This document shows, one piece after another, positions 12,100 through 31,372 of a DNA stretch of 64,000 nt (the first letter of the stretch is position 1; each line of letters begins with the position of its first letter). The notes beneath the pieces were generated by a model. It made no database searches. It saw only the letters and a program-made list of their open reading frames with translations, and was not told where the DNA came from. Where the stretch lies: NCBI RefSeq assembly GCF_023159225.1, contig NC_063161.1, positions 253,001 to 317,000 of the forward strand, in the 5' to 3' direction. This DNA is from Perognathus longimembris pacificus. Taxonomy: Eukaryota; Chordata; Mammalia; Rodentia; Heteromyidae. A program made the translations under genes and the position numbers.

Positions 12100-12714
12100 T
12101 GGGGCCGGGGTGGCCAGGCCTGAAGGACGTGGGGACACAGGCCAGAGTATCCAGCTCCATACTCTGACAGAAGCAAGCTGAGCCCGAGCTGTGAGTGGAG
12201 ACGAGTTCGGTGGGGCCCTGCAATACCCAGAGCCCCTCATTACATCCCAGCCCAACACCGGAGGGAAGACGACTCTAGCGTGGAGCTGAGCCTGGGAGCA
12301 CCGAACCTCCTCTTCGTCCAGGAAGACTGCTTCCTGGGGCGCCTGTCCCCCACCTCGAGGCTGCCCTTCGCTGCCCTGTGACCCCTGGAGCTTTGAAGGT
12401 TCCCTACCCCTTTTCCAGTCCCTGCACCATTGTGGCTAGATGTGTCCGGAACGCTGCCGCGAGGGTTCTGCAGCGGCGGTTGGCCAGGCTTGTAGCGACC
12501 GGGCAGAAGGGCAAAGGCGCGCAGCAGCAGCGTTGGGGCTCTCGGGCTTGGGCCCGGGAGCGGCCGCTAGGGAAGCTGGGGCCAGGGAAGGGGGGGGGTG
12601 GGCCTGGGGGCGGGGCCTCGGCGCTGGGGGCAGCCCTGGGTCTGGGCTGAGCGCGCCACACACTCTTCTGCCCACCCCCCCTTCCCAGCTTCCAGGTGCG
12701 GACCAACCCCCAGG
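12100..12714 (+). promoter_or_regulatory. CPT1B: CPT1B proximal promoter and 5' UTR region
   Basis: CpG-rich, GC-box-rich DNA before the start codon. A good splice acceptor (CCCCCCCTTCCCAG, ending at 12688) precedes the ATG by 26 bp, so the start codon is in a second exon and an upstream non-coding exon must exist. One candidate donor is GAGCT|GTGAGT at 12191, but others are possible. No TATA box is seen. Confidence 0.6.
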
Positions 12715-20742
<8,028 letters not shown>

Positions 20743-20957
20743 AGGATGGAGAAATGCCAGCTGCCCTTTCATCCCTCACTCTGTGGAGGAAGGGGCCTAT
20801 TGCCTGTGTGCAAGCATAATGTGTGGCCTTGCATGGGTGCCCAGCTCCAAGGACAGTTCTGGCAGTAAGTGCTCCACAGCAAATGCTGCTCCTTTAGGGC
20901 CCAGATGGAGGAGGGTTGGAATAAGGAGGGAATTTTGATTTTTTCTTGGTAGATATT

Positions 20958-20963
20958 AATAAA
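20958..20963 (+). other. CPT1B: CPT1B polyadenylation signal
   Basis: AATAAA lies 216 bp after the stop, followed by a GT-rich stretch (GTGCCTGTGTTTTGTTTGG at 20995-21013). A second AATAAA at 21180-21185 with downstream TGTTCTGTGG could serve a longer transcript. Confidence 0.8.
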
Positions 20964-21457
20964 AATAAGGCTGTATAAGTTGCTCAGCCCTTAGGTGCCT
21001 GTGTTTTGTTTGGGAACTAGAAGGCCCTCCCTCTTCCCTAGCTTAGGCCAGAAAGGTGACAAAGGAAGGGTTGGAGCTTAGAGACTGTTCATGAGGAATT
21101 TGTGATTTGAAATGTGTGTCTCTGTCTGCTAAGTGACACAGGCTCTGAATTTGTTGTCCACACCCTCATGTACACTTGGAATAAATTCATGCTTCAGAAC
21201 CTTCACCTGTTCTGTGGGACTCCTTCTGTTTGTCTGCCAGAGGGTGGGATGTACCTGCAGCTCATGAACATGCCCTCTGCACCCCTCTAGGCTAGAGTAC
21301 ATCCGTAAAGAGTTCCTTCTTATCCCCCCAGGCCTGAGGTCTGGCTACCAGGTTATTTAGTCTGTGAGGACATAAAGGATATCCTGGGACAACATTTTCC
21401 TCTCAGGCTTTTCTGTTAGAGTAACAGGAGTAAATAATTTTTATGAAAAGTAAGTAG

Positions 21458-21637
21458 ACGGGGCTGGGAATATGGCTTAGCGGTAGAGTGCTTGTCTAGC
21501 ATGCATGAAGCCCTGGGTTCGATTCCTCAGCACCACATACACAGAAAAAGCCAGAAGGGGTGCTGTGGCTCAAGTGGTAGAGTGCTAGCCTTGTAAAAGG
21601 CCCTGAGTCTAAGCCCCAGGACTGGCAAAAAGAAAGA
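21458..21637 (+). mobile_element. Dimeric ID-like SINE
   Basis: AAAGTAAGTAGAC flanks both ends (21446 and 21638), a clean target duplication. Part of the second monomer is deleted (CTTGTAAAAGGCCCTG). Confidence 0.88.
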
Positions 21638-21821
21638 AAAGTAAGTAGACATTGCTTCATGTTGGAATGAATCTGGAGCTCAGTGTTTTCTGGATCCCCA
21701 AAACCCAGAAGTGAATCAGATTCAGTTCTGGGCCTTCATTTAGAAATCAAGCAATTTGGGGGTATTTATTAGCACAAACATAGTCCTGTGCTGGAAATTA
21801 AATGACGTTGTGAAGTTCAGG

Positions 21822-22024
21822 GCTGAGAATATGGCCTAGTGGCAAGAGTGCTTGCCTCGTATACATGAGGCCCTGGGTTTGATTCCTCAGCACCACATAT
21901 ACAGAAAATGGCCAGAAGTGGCGCTGTGGCTCAAGTGGTAGAGTGCTAGCCTTGAACAAAAAGAAACCAAGGACAGTACTCAGGCCCTGAGTTCAAGCCC
22001 CAGGACTGGCAAAAAAAAAAAAAG
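21822..22024 (+). mobile_element. Dimeric ID-like SINE
   Basis: Complete plus-strand copy ending in an A tail. Confidence 0.88.
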
Positions 22025-22049
22025 TTATAGTTACATAAGCTAAATAAGA

Positions 22050-22249
22050 TTTTTGTTTTCCAGTCCTGGGCCTTGAACACAGGGCCTGAGCACTGTCCCT
22101 GGCTTCCTTTTGCTCAAGGCTAGCACTCTGCCACTTGAACCACAGCACCACTTCTGGCCTTTTCTATATATGTGGGGCTGAGGAATTGAACCTAAGGCTT
22201 CATGTATACGAGGCCAGCACTCTTGCCACTAGGCCATATTCCCAGCCCC
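22050..22249 (-). mobile_element. Dimeric ID-like SINE, antisense
   Basis: Complete reversed copy. CTAAATAAGATTTTT before and CTAAATGAGATTTTT after form a target duplication. With the previous SINE it makes an inverted pair about 25 bp apart. Confidence 0.88.
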
Positions 22250-22327
22250 TAAATGAGATTTTTTAAGTGTTAAATTTGACTTGCCTATAAGAAACATCTG
22301 TGAAGGGCTAAATAGAGCTCTGGGCTT

Positions 22328-22495
22328 CTTTTTTTCAAAGTTTTATTATCAAACTGATGTACAGAGAGGTTACAGTTTCATACGTTAGGCATTGGATACA
22401 TTTCTTGTACTGTTTGTTACCTCATCCCTCATTCCCCCCTTCTTCTTCCCCCTTTCCCTTTCCCCCCATGAGGTGTTCAGTTCACTTACACCAAA
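22328..22495. repeat. Unnamed dispersed repeat
   Basis: GATGTACAGAGAGGTTACAG plus a following CATTGGATACATTTC and a pyrimidine-rich end match copies near 7262, 7890-8160 and 32500. I do not recognise the family. It may be an L1-associated segment. Confidence 0.6.
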
Positions 22496-22699
22496 CAGTT
22501 AGCTCTGGGCTTCTTATAACAATTTTGAAGGTTGTTATAACCTTGAGAGCAGATAAAGGGATTTCCAGGCAGAGGCTCCTAACCTCTTGGAAACTCCTGT
22601 CTCTTTTCTTTTCTTTCTTTTTTTTTTTTCCAGTAGGAGAGATTGAACTCTGAGTCCTAAATTTGCTAGACAAGCATTCCAACCACCTTAAATATGCAA

Positions 22700-22830
22700 C
22701 TAGCCCTGTTGTTTTTGTCTTTGAGACAGAGACTTGCTAACCTTGTCCAGGATGCCCTTGAACTTGGGATCCTGCTGTCTCTGGTTCCCTACTAACTAGG
22801 ATTACATACACTAACACTAACATACTCTAA
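22700..22830 (-). mobile_element. Antisense B1 element
   Basis: TTTGAGACAGAGACTTGC and TAACTAGGATTACAT are reversed B1 landmarks. Old copy. Confidence 0.65.
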
Positions 22831-22904
22831 TATTTCTGGCCTACATGAGTTTATAAAAGTATAAGTATGAGGGAAATGAAAGCCTGGCTTGAGTGGTACA
22901 GCGC

Positions 22905-23114
22905 CTTTTTTTTTTTTTTTTTTTCCCCAGTTCTGGGCCTTGGACTCAGGGCCTGAGCACTGTCCCTGGCTTCTCTTTGCTCAAGGCTAGCACTCTACTT
23001 GAGCCACAGTGCCACTTCTGGCCGTTTTCTGTATATGTGGTGCTGGGGAATCGAACCCAGGGCTACATGTATAGGAGTCAAGCACTCTTGCCACTAGGCT
23101 ATATTCCCAGCCCG
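22905..23114 (-). mobile_element. Dimeric ID-like SINE, antisense
   Basis: Complete reversed copy. GGTACAGCGCCTTTT before and GGTATAGCACCTTTT after mark the target site, inside an older ID-like element. Confidence 0.88.
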
Positions 23115-23189
23115 GTATAGCACCTTTTGAGCCAGTGCCAGGCCTTGAATTCAAAATCCCAATAACAACAACAACAAAAAGGTAAAGCT

Positions 23190-23275
23190 GTGGGCTGGGC
23201 TATAGTGGTAGACTGTTTACCTAGCATGTGTAAGGCACCGTATTTGGTCTCTAGCACCAAAAAAAAAGAAAAAAA
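23190..23275 (+). mobile_element. Monomeric ID element
   Basis: GGGCTGGGCTATAGTGGTAG and a CTAGCACC end followed by an A-rich tail. One monomer only. Confidence 0.7.
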
Positions 23276-23689
23276 GTATAACTATGCTCACAAAAGTTTA
23301 CATTCCATTCCATATCCAAGCTTTCTTGAACTTTCAAAATATTTTTATAGATTTCTGATTCTTGTGGGTGCCTGTGTAACCTCCCCTATAAAATGTCTGA
23401 GCTTTGGTAGTTTGGGGAGGTTACCCAATCTCCAGAAGAATAGTTAATAGAGAGTTTCGACAAACTCATTTAACATTTTGAAATTCAGTGCTTGAAGTTC
23501 TTACATCAGGTTCATACCTGGTTAAAATAAGTCAGAGTAGAACCTATAGTGCTAAAACTGTATATAAATCATCCTCTAGTGATCATCAGACCCAAATAAA
23601 GCTCCTTTATGTCCTGGGAGTTTGGAACTCTGCATCAGTTGAGATTAGCAATCTTAACAGATAAATCTTACAATTTAATTGGCTTGCTG

Positions 23690-23922
23690 GTCACTGGTGA
23701 CTCATACCTATAATCCTAGCTATGTAGGAGGCTGAGATCTGAGGACTGCAATTCAAAGCCAGCCTGGGCAGGAAAGTTTGTGAGCTTCTTCAAAAAAACT
23801 ACCCCCAAAAAGCCAGAAGTGGGACTGTAGCTCAAGTGGTAGAGTGCTAGTCTTGAGCAAAAGAAAGTCAGGGATAGTGTCCAGGCCCTGAGTTTCCAGA
23901 CTGGCAAAAAAAAAAAAAAATT
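23690..23922 (+). mobile_element. B1-like/ID composite SINE
   Basis: Complete copy with CTATAATCCTAGCTATGTAG head, linker and A tail. Confidence 0.8.
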
Positions 23923-26115
23923 CATTTGCTTAACCTAATATAACCTCAACTCTTGTTCAGACCAAATCCAATTGACTGAGATTGTTCTGCTTCATACCAT
24001 TATTTGAGGATTTCGTTTGACAGAAGCCCTGACTTCAGAATCAGGTATATAGAGCAGGCATATAGGGGGAGAAGAAGAGAGACCTCACCTGGAAGTGATG
24101 CAGTACATTATCTACATCCTACAGGCCAGAACTCATATTCTAAGAAAATCTAAGTCATATAGTCTGGCTGTGTTCCCAGTATGTACTGGAAACATTTGGT
24201 GATAATTAACTGGTTTCAGATGCAAAAGGGCATGGACATTATCAGACTGACATCTCCTGGACTTCCTGAAAGCTAAACTTTCATAGCCTAAAGACTGAAC
24301 AATGTTGTAGAGAGCACAGCTCCATCAGCTCGGCAGAGTACTTAACTCAAGGCCACCTACACTCCAGCCAAACCTATTTTTCCAGAGTCTCCTCTTTCAT
24401 TCCCTCAAGGAAGGCAAACACATCCAAACCTTTGCCTTTACCCTCAGTAGACATGTTTCCTGGAACCCTGGTCCCTTTTTCAGACAGGTAAACCCCTATT
24501 CTTCCTCAAGGCTGACTGTATTACCCATCAGAGTTAATCCTAATTCATGTTTTCCTGGGGTATTATTATTTTTAAAATCATTACTGGCCTGTCAACACAA
24601 AAGGAAGAATAATTGGAAGTATGAGGGCAGCTCATAGATAGGAAAGGACAGTCAGAAAACCAGTTCCTAAGAGGCAAGAGCCTACCAGCTTATTAAATAA
24701 GTATGGCCCAGGCAGCAGTCTCCCCAATAAATAGATTCTGTGTCCATAACTGTATGGCTTAACTTCAGCTATTTTCCTCCTCTGAAATTAGTCTGCTAAG
24801 GATTATAAACTTTGAGAGAAAATTCAGTAGGCCCCAGTTTTAGTGGAAACCAGGAAGTTTTTAGAATGATTCAAATGAACAGGTGTTCAAAGCCAAATTG
24901 GCGTCTTCCACTCTTTCCTATCTCAGCCCGTATCACCTTTCAGCTACTAAGCCATTTCTCCCTCACCTCTCACATTACTAAGCCCTGTCGAATCTGCCTG
25001 TTAGTACACTTTACAACTATTCATTTATTTTATCCTCATGACTATGTATACATGAATTAGTAAGTCTGTTTTACAGATTAGAGAACTGAGAGTAAATAGT
25101 AGAGCCAGAATTGAACACAGAAAGGCTGGCTTCAGGCCCCAAATTCTAAACTACTTTACAACCATGTGAAATTCATTTTCATATGATTACAGGAGGTCTC
25201 TGAAATATATTCACTCAGTAAGGATCAGAAAACCCCCCAGACTTTGTTAGGAAAAGCTGGAGGAGAGGCAGAAAGTGAACTCTTCTAGCAAAACTGGTGT
25301 ATTATGTTGCTGAAAGCTTATCTAATCCTGCCCTCCCTTTATTTTTCCTTCGCCCAATCTCCTTAATTACTGATCTTTTTGTCCTGTTGTATTTTTCTAA
25401 ATTGCTATAACAATTTTGTGGAGTGTGGTGAAGAAAAATATAAATAAAAATATATTTCCAAGTCAAAAAAAATCTGCCTGTTAGTATTTTTTCCCACTCC
25501 AAGCTGAGGTCTAAATTCAGGGCCTTGCACTTGCCAGGCAAGCACTCTTGCAATAAGCTAGATCCCCAACCTCTCAAATCTGCCTTTGAAATCACTTTTG
25601 GTGTAGTGTATTTCCTTCCTCTAGAACTATGCCTTTGTCCACACACCCATAGTTATATATACCCAAACAGCAGCATCTCCATCCTGTCTCCAGAAGCCAG
25701 AATTCTTTTTTTAACTTTCACCCTAGTCTTGGGTTGGCCTTGTACAGCCTTCTCCCAACCAGAGCTTTATTCTCATGGCTACTAACTGCTGAACTGCTCT
25801 ATTGCCTGTCCTTGCTAGCTCTGTGCCACCTACTGGCCCGAAAATAGGAGTTCAGACAGACGCGGGCTGGCACCAGAGACAAGCGCTTTTCAACTTTATG
25901 TGCGTGTGTGTACCCCTGCATCATCCCCCTGAGCTTCATCCCCCGTCTCATTCCCGAGATTTGGTCTCAGACTCTGGAAGGCAAGTGTGACAAAGTTGAC
26001 CACACATAGTAGTGGTGAAATTGGAAAGAATGGACATTTAGCGGATGTTTACAAGCACCTTTTATGCCGAGTGTGTCCTGAACACTAGCGACACCGTGGC
26101 CGGCCAGGGCCCTAT

Positions 26116-26217
26116 GCACATGGCCTTACACAGAGACACGTAAGTGACGGACATAATGTTCAGGAGCACATGGCCTTACACAGAGACACGTAAGTGACGG
26201 ACATAATGTTCAGGAGC
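26116..26217. repeat. Perfect 50-bp tandem duplication
   Basis: The segment starting GCACATGGCCTTACACAG at 26116 repeats without mismatch from 26166. Each unit contains CACGTAAGTGACGG. It sits 130 bp upstream of the CpG-rich SYCE3 promoter candidate. Confidence 0.95.
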
Positions 26218-26339
26218 CACCGGGCAGGTCCCGCCACCGCTCATCTTGGTGGCCCCTAATTTCATTTCCAGTCTAGCTCAACTTCAGGCCGTCCTTATCC
26301 AGGATGCGCCCACTGGAGACCACAGAACAGGCACTGCTG

Positions 26340-26514
26340 GGGTAGGCCCCGCCCCTTCCTCCAGGGAGGTCAGCCAATGAAGGCTAGAAGCCGGTTATAA
26401 GGGCGGGTCTAGTAACGGAAAGGGGCGGGGCGTCGTTGATGGGAGCCAACTTCTGCCTCAGGCCGCCAGGGTCAGCGGAGCCGCCAGCCCAGCGGAGCGC
26501 GGGCCCAGCCTGAG
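26340..26514 (+). promoter_or_regulatory. SYCE3: Candidate SYCE3 promoter and non-coding first exon
   Basis: A compact promoter: GC box CCCCGCCCC (26347-26355), CCAAT (26374-26378), TATA-like TTATAA (26395-26400) and GGGGCGGGG (26422-26430). It is followed by a CpG-rich stretch ending at a strong donor, CCTGAG|GTGAGC (intron from 26515). SYCE3's coding exon 1 begins exactly at a splice acceptor, so a 5' exon is needed upstream. This is the only promoter-like island on the plus strand between CPT1B and that exon. The link is inferred; it could instead serve an unrelated non-coding RNA. Confidence 0.55.
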
Positions 26515-26693
26515 GTGAGCGAGGCGGGCGTGCCTGGGGCACGGACCCTTCCAGTGCGCCCCCACCCCCGAGTTCCACCTGGACCCTGAGGCGACGTCCT
26601 CAGCGGGGTCCACCACCTCACACCACCTTACAGATTCCTCACCTGTATGCCTCCCCCACAACCCAGGCCTGTCACCTCTGACAGCTGGGACTC

Positions 26694-28290
26694 CTCACCT
26701 CAGCCTCCCACCCCACACCCGAGGGCCCCTCAGCTCAGCCTCCCACCCCACACCCGAGGGCCCCTCACCTCAGCCTCCCACCCCACAGGCCCCTCACCTC
26801 AGCCTCCCACCCCACACCCGAGGGCCCCTCACCTCAGCCTCCCACCCCACACCCGAGGGCCCCTCACCTCAGCCTCCCACCCCACACCCGAGGGCCCCTC
26901 ACCTCAGCCTCCCACCCCACACCCGAGGGCCCCTCACCTCAGCCTCCCACCCCACAGGCCCCTCACCTCAGCCTCCCACCCCACACCCGAGGGCCCCTCA
27001 CCTCAGCCTCCCACCCCACACCCGAGGGCCCCTCACCTCAGCCTCCCACCCCACACCCGAGGGCCCCTCACCTCAGCCTCCCACCCCACACCCGAGGGCC
27101 CCTCACCTCAGCCTCCCACCCCACACCCGAGGGCCCCTCACCTCAGCCTCCCACCCCACACCCGAGGGCCCCTCACCTCAGCCTCCCACCCCACACCCGA
27201 GGGCCCCTCACCTCAGCCTCCCACCCCACACCCGAGGGCCCCTCACCTCAGCCTCCCACCCCACACCCGAGGGCCCCTCAGCTCAGCCTCTCACCCCACA
27301 GGCCCCTCACCTCAGCCTCCCACCCCACACCCGAGGGCCCCTCACCTCAGCCTCCCACCCCACACCCGAGGGCCCCTCACCTCAGCCTCCCACCCCACAC
27401 CCGAGGGCCCCTCAGCTCAGCCTCCCACCCCACAGGCCTCTCACCTCAGCCTCTCACCCCACAGGCCCCTCACCTCAGCCTCCCACCCCACACCCGAGGG
27501 CCCCTCACCTCAGCCTCCCACCCCACACCCGAGGGCCCCTCACCTCAGCCTCCCACCCCACACCCGAGGGCCCCTCACCTCAGCCTCCCACCCCACAGGC
27601 CCCTCACCTCAGCCTCCCACCCCACACCCGAGGGCCCCTCACCTCAGCCTCCCACCCCACACCCGAGGGCACCTCACCTCAGCCTCCCACCCCACACCCG
27701 AGGGCCCCTCACCTCAGCCTCCCACCCCACACCCGAGGGCCCCTCACCTCAGCCTCCCACCCCACACCCGAGGGCCCCTCACCTCAGCCTCCCACCCCAC
27801 ACCCGAGGGCCCCTCACCTCAGCCTCCCACCCCACACCCGAGGGCCCCTCAGCTCAGCCTCCCACCCCACACCCGAGGGCCCCTCACCTCAGCCTCCCAC
27901 CCCACAGGCCCCTCACCTCAGCCTCCCACCCCACACCCGAGGGCCCCTCACCTCAGCCTCCCACCCCACACCCGAGGGCCCCTCACCTCAGCCTCCCACC
28001 CCACACCCGAGGGCCCCTCACCTCAGCCTCCCACCCCACACCCGAGGGCCCCTCACCTCAGCCTCCCACCCCACACCCGAGGGCCCCTCACCTCAGCCTC
28101 CCACCCCACACCCGAGGGCCCCTCACCTCAGCCTCCCACCCCACACCCGAGGGCCCCTCAGCTCAGCCTCCCACCCCACACCCGAGGGCACCTCACCTCA
28201 GCCTCCCACCCCACACCCGAGGGCCCCTCACCTCAGCCTCTCACCCCACAGGCCCCTCACCTCAGCCTCTCACCCCACAGGCCCCTCACC
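26694..28290. repeat. 35/29-bp minisatellite, about 47 units
   Basis: The long unit is 35 bp (CCTCACCTCAGCCTCCCACC, then CCACACCCGAGGGCC). A 29-bp variant lacks CCCGAG and reads CCACAGGCC. Short units occur at 26785, 26954, 27298, 27432, 27461, 27595, 27904, 28248 and 28277. Every gap equals n x 35 + 29, with n = 4, 9, 3, 0, 3, 8, 9, 0, so there are no other indels. I count about 38 long and 9 short units. Sporadic C-to-G and C-to-T changes (CAGCTCAG, CTCTCACC) mark subsets. 35 is not a multiple of 3, so the 583-codon frame across it (26647-28398) cycles through three readings and is not a gene. Confidence 0.95.
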
Positions 28291-28299
28291 TCAGCCTCC

Positions 28300-29150
28300 T
28301 CACAATGTACATCCCAAGTCCTCAATTTTTCACACCCTGACACTGTGCATCTCAGCCTTGCAGTCAACCCACAGCCACCCCCATGCCATGAACTCTAATA
28401 ATAAGGCCTCTTTGCTCCACTTCAGCTCATATCCTCTCCCTGGATGTTCTTTCCAGATCTATCCTTTCTCTGAGATGCAGAGAAACACACAAACATCTCT
28501 GAGATGTGGAGGCCATAGCCTCCATTCTTTTTAGCTGTTTCTTTCTCAATTCCCCAATCTATGTGTCCCTCAATTCATAGAAATATGTGTTTATGTCTAC
28601 ATCATCCTTAGTATCATCTTGCTCTCTTCTTAAACTGATCTCTTATGCCTCATTGTCCTTTCCTGGTCTATCTGCCATAAATGTTTTGTACTTCCAGGCT
28701 TGTTTTACTCCATCCACTTACTCTGTTTCATTCTAGGGTTCCTGAGGGACTGTAGCCATGCAGCCTTATCCACCCCACTACTGCTTCTCTAACACATGCT
28801 TAAGCACTGACAGTTCTCAAAACAAGGAAGTCCATTCTTAGAAGGAAACTTAGAAAAAAACTTTTATGTTGCTATCTATGGGGCATTTAGATACCATCAA
28901 TGCTGAATTCCTCTTCTCCTGCCATCTATCCTTATCTTTTTTCCCCTGGTAGTGGTACTGAGGCTTGAACTTGTGAGGCAAGCACTCTACCAATGGGCCA
29001 TGACCTCAATTCTATTTCTGTTCTCTATCTTGCCCTATTTTCATAGAGTAAGATGTCCCTTTACCTGTCTGAGACCAGACTCTGCATTACCTGTTACTCT
29101 TTCTGTTCAACCAGACTTTTCACAAACCTAGAAATGTGAAGAATTTAACA
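28300..29150. other. Spacer within presumed SYCE3 intron 1
   Basis: Mostly unique sequence. A reversed monomeric ID element lies at about 28940-29012. A short CA run lies at 29151-29176. Confidence 0.5.
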
Positions 29151-29191
29151 CACACACACACAGACACACACACACAAATTTCACTCTATAC

Positions 29192-29397
29192 CTTTTTTTT
29201 TTTTGGCCAGTCCTGGGCCTTGGACTCAGGGCCTGAGCACTGTCCCTGGCTTCTTCCCGCTCAAGGCTAGCACTCTGCCACTTGAGCCACAGCGCCGCTT
29301 CTGGCCGTTTTCTGTATATGTGGTGCTGGGGAATCGAACCTAGGGCCTCGTGTATCCGAGGCAGGCACTCTTGCCACTAGGCTATATCCCCAGCCCC
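29192..29397 (-). mobile_element. Dimeric ID-like SINE, young subfamily, antisense
   Basis: Complete copy with the same diagnostic bases as 2117, 31144 and 44096 (CTTCCCGCTC, CTCGTGTATCCGAGG). CACTCTATACCTTTT is duplicated at 29182 and 29398. Confidence 0.9.
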
Positions 29398-29597
29398 CAC
29401 TCTATACCTTTTAGTTTTCCTCATCTAAATCCACACTATCTGCTCTGTGTAATTCCTTTAAAAAAAAAAAAAACGGTGCTGAAGATTGGACTCGATCCTT
29501 TTTGCCTTTGGTTTATTTTTTACATAGGGTTTCATATTTGTCCAGCCTTGAATCTCAATCGTCATACCTCCAACTCCTGTAATGATCCATTAACTCT

Positions 29598-29798
29598 TTT
29601 TTTTTCCCAGTCCTAGGGCTTGAACTCAGGGCCTTAGTACTGTCCCTGGCTTCCTTTTGTTCAAGGCTAGCCCTCTACCACTTGAGCCACAGTACCACTT
29701 CTGGATTTTTCTATATATGTGTTGCTGAGGATCGACCCCATGGCTTCATGTATGCAAGGCAAGCAAGCACTCTACCACTAGGCCATAGTCCTAGCCAC
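29598..29798 (-). mobile_element. Dimeric ID-like SINE, antisense
   Basis: Complete but diverged. TGATCCATTAACTC before and TGATCCATTAGCTC after are the target duplication. Confidence 0.88.
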
Positions 29799-30088
29799 TG
29801 ATCCATTAGCTCTTCAGTTCATAGAAATATTATTGATAGTTTTGCTGATCCCCTGAAAAAGATTTCACTGAGATGACCTCTGACACCCAAATCAAATACT
29901 TTGAATTTATTGAGCCCTTTTGTAATATTTAACACTGGTGTAGTATCTCCCAACTTAAAAACCAAATACATCTATAATTCCACATTACATTCTAGTATTA
30001 GAATATTTCTCAGCTTCTCTTTGAAGCCAACTTACAAGTTTCTACTTCTCAGGCTTTTGTTCCTGCAGTTTTATAGAAACTGTTAAGA

Positions 30089-30330
30089 TTGACTGGGCAC
30101 AGGTGGCTCACGCAAGTAATTCTAGCTACTCAGGAGGCTGGGATCTCAGGATCGTGGTTCAAACACAGCCAGGGAGGGAAAGTCCATGAGGTGCTTATCT
30201 ACCACTAACCACCAGAAAACCGGAAGTGGTGCTGTGGCTCAAGTGGTAGAGCACTATCCTTGAGCCGAAGAGCTCAGGGACAGTGTGTAGGCCCAGAGTT
30301 CAAGCCCCATGACCAACAAAAAGAAAAGAA
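30089..30330 (+). mobile_element. B1-like/ID composite SINE
   Basis: Complete copy. AAACTGTTAAGATTG flanks it at 30076 and 30328, a 15-bp duplication. Confidence 0.88.
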
Positions 30331-30654
30331 ACTGTTAAGATTGTTAATGATCTCCAGATTGTCATCCGATTATTTATCTGATATTTATTATTTGATATTG
30401 GACATTCTTTGTCTACTTTCTTCTTTTGGCTTCCAAGGCGTTCATTTTCCTACAAATAACATGATTGACTTTTTCTTTATGGCTGCATAATATTTCATAT
30501 CTCTATCACATCTTCTTTATGTTTACCTACTCCTGGGCATCTCAGCTGATTACATTATTTGACTCCTGTGAACATAGATATGCAAGTGTCTGGAAGATTG
30601 CTTTACTCTCTTTTGGAGATATGCCCGATAGTAAGGCAGGGTCATAAGAAAAGA

Positions 30655-30905
30655 TTTTTTTCTTTTTTCTTTTGGTCAGTTCTAGGGCTTGAACTTTGGG
30701 CCTAGGCACTGTCCCTGAGCTCTTTTTGCACAAGGCTAGTGCTCTACTACTCTGAGCCACAGCGCCATTTCCAGTTTTCTGGTGGTTAATTGGAAATAAG
30801 AGTCTAAGAGACTTTCCTGTCTGGGCTGGCTTTGAACATGATCCTCAGATCTCAGCTTCCTGAGTAGCAAGGATTACAGGCATAAGCCACTTGGCACCTG
30901 GCTCC
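30655..30905 (-). mobile_element. B1-like/ID composite SINE, antisense
   Basis: Complete reversed copy: ID-like part, TGGTGGTTAATTGGA linker, then the reversed B1-like head. Confidence 0.8.
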
Positions 30906-31143
30906 TACATTTAATTATCCAATACCACTTGGATGTCTTGAGGTCATATTAAACTTAATATGTGCAAAACTGAGTTCTTCCTTTCTCACACAAACCAGCC
31001 TTGTCTGGTTATCCTCAATCTCAGTCAATAATATTTATATTTCTGATTGATTAACCAAAAGCTATAGCATTCTCTTTAACTCCTTTCTTTATTTTTTGTT
31101 TCCAAAATTTGTAATTTTGATTAATTTTAAAAACTAGAAAACC

Positions 31144-31357
31144 GGGGCTGGGGATATAGCCTAGTGGCAAGAGTGCCTGCCTCGGATACACGAGGCCCTA
31201 GGTTCGATTCCCCAGCACCACATATACAGAAAACGGCCAGAAGCGGCGCTGTGGCTCAAGTGGCAGAGTGCTAGCCTTGAGCGGGAAGAAGCCAGGGACA
31301 GTGCTCAGGCCCTGAGTCCAAGGCCCAGGACTGGCCAAAAAAAAAAAAAAAAAAAAA
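31144..31357 (+). mobile_element. Dimeric ID-like SINE, young subfamily
   Basis: Complete, with a long A tail. AAAAACTAGAAAACC is duplicated exactly at 31129-31143 and 31358-31372. It carries the GATATAGCC, CTCGGATACACGAGG and GCGGGAAG variants. Confidence 0.93.
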
Positions 31358-31372
31358 AAAAACTAGAAAACC

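Larger units (their letters stand above)
20964..26340. other. Intergenic region CPT1B to SYCE3, repeat-rich, no gene seen
   Basis: SINEs are concentrated at 21.4-23.9 kb. The stretch about 23930-25490 is largely unique AT-rich sequence with no coding frame or family match I can defend. A reversed ID monomer sits at about 25500-25580. The stretch 25600-26100 is unique. Confidence 0.6.

Noticed and set aside
26694..28290. Possible CRISPR-like array (35-bp repeats)
   Set aside because: Units abut directly with no unique spacers, and this is mammalian nuclear DNA.
26647..28398. 583-codon Pro/His/Ser-rich open frame
   Set aside because: It is the minisatellite read through. The 35-bp unit is not a multiple of three, so the peptide cycles through three frames, and there is no conserved domain or start context.
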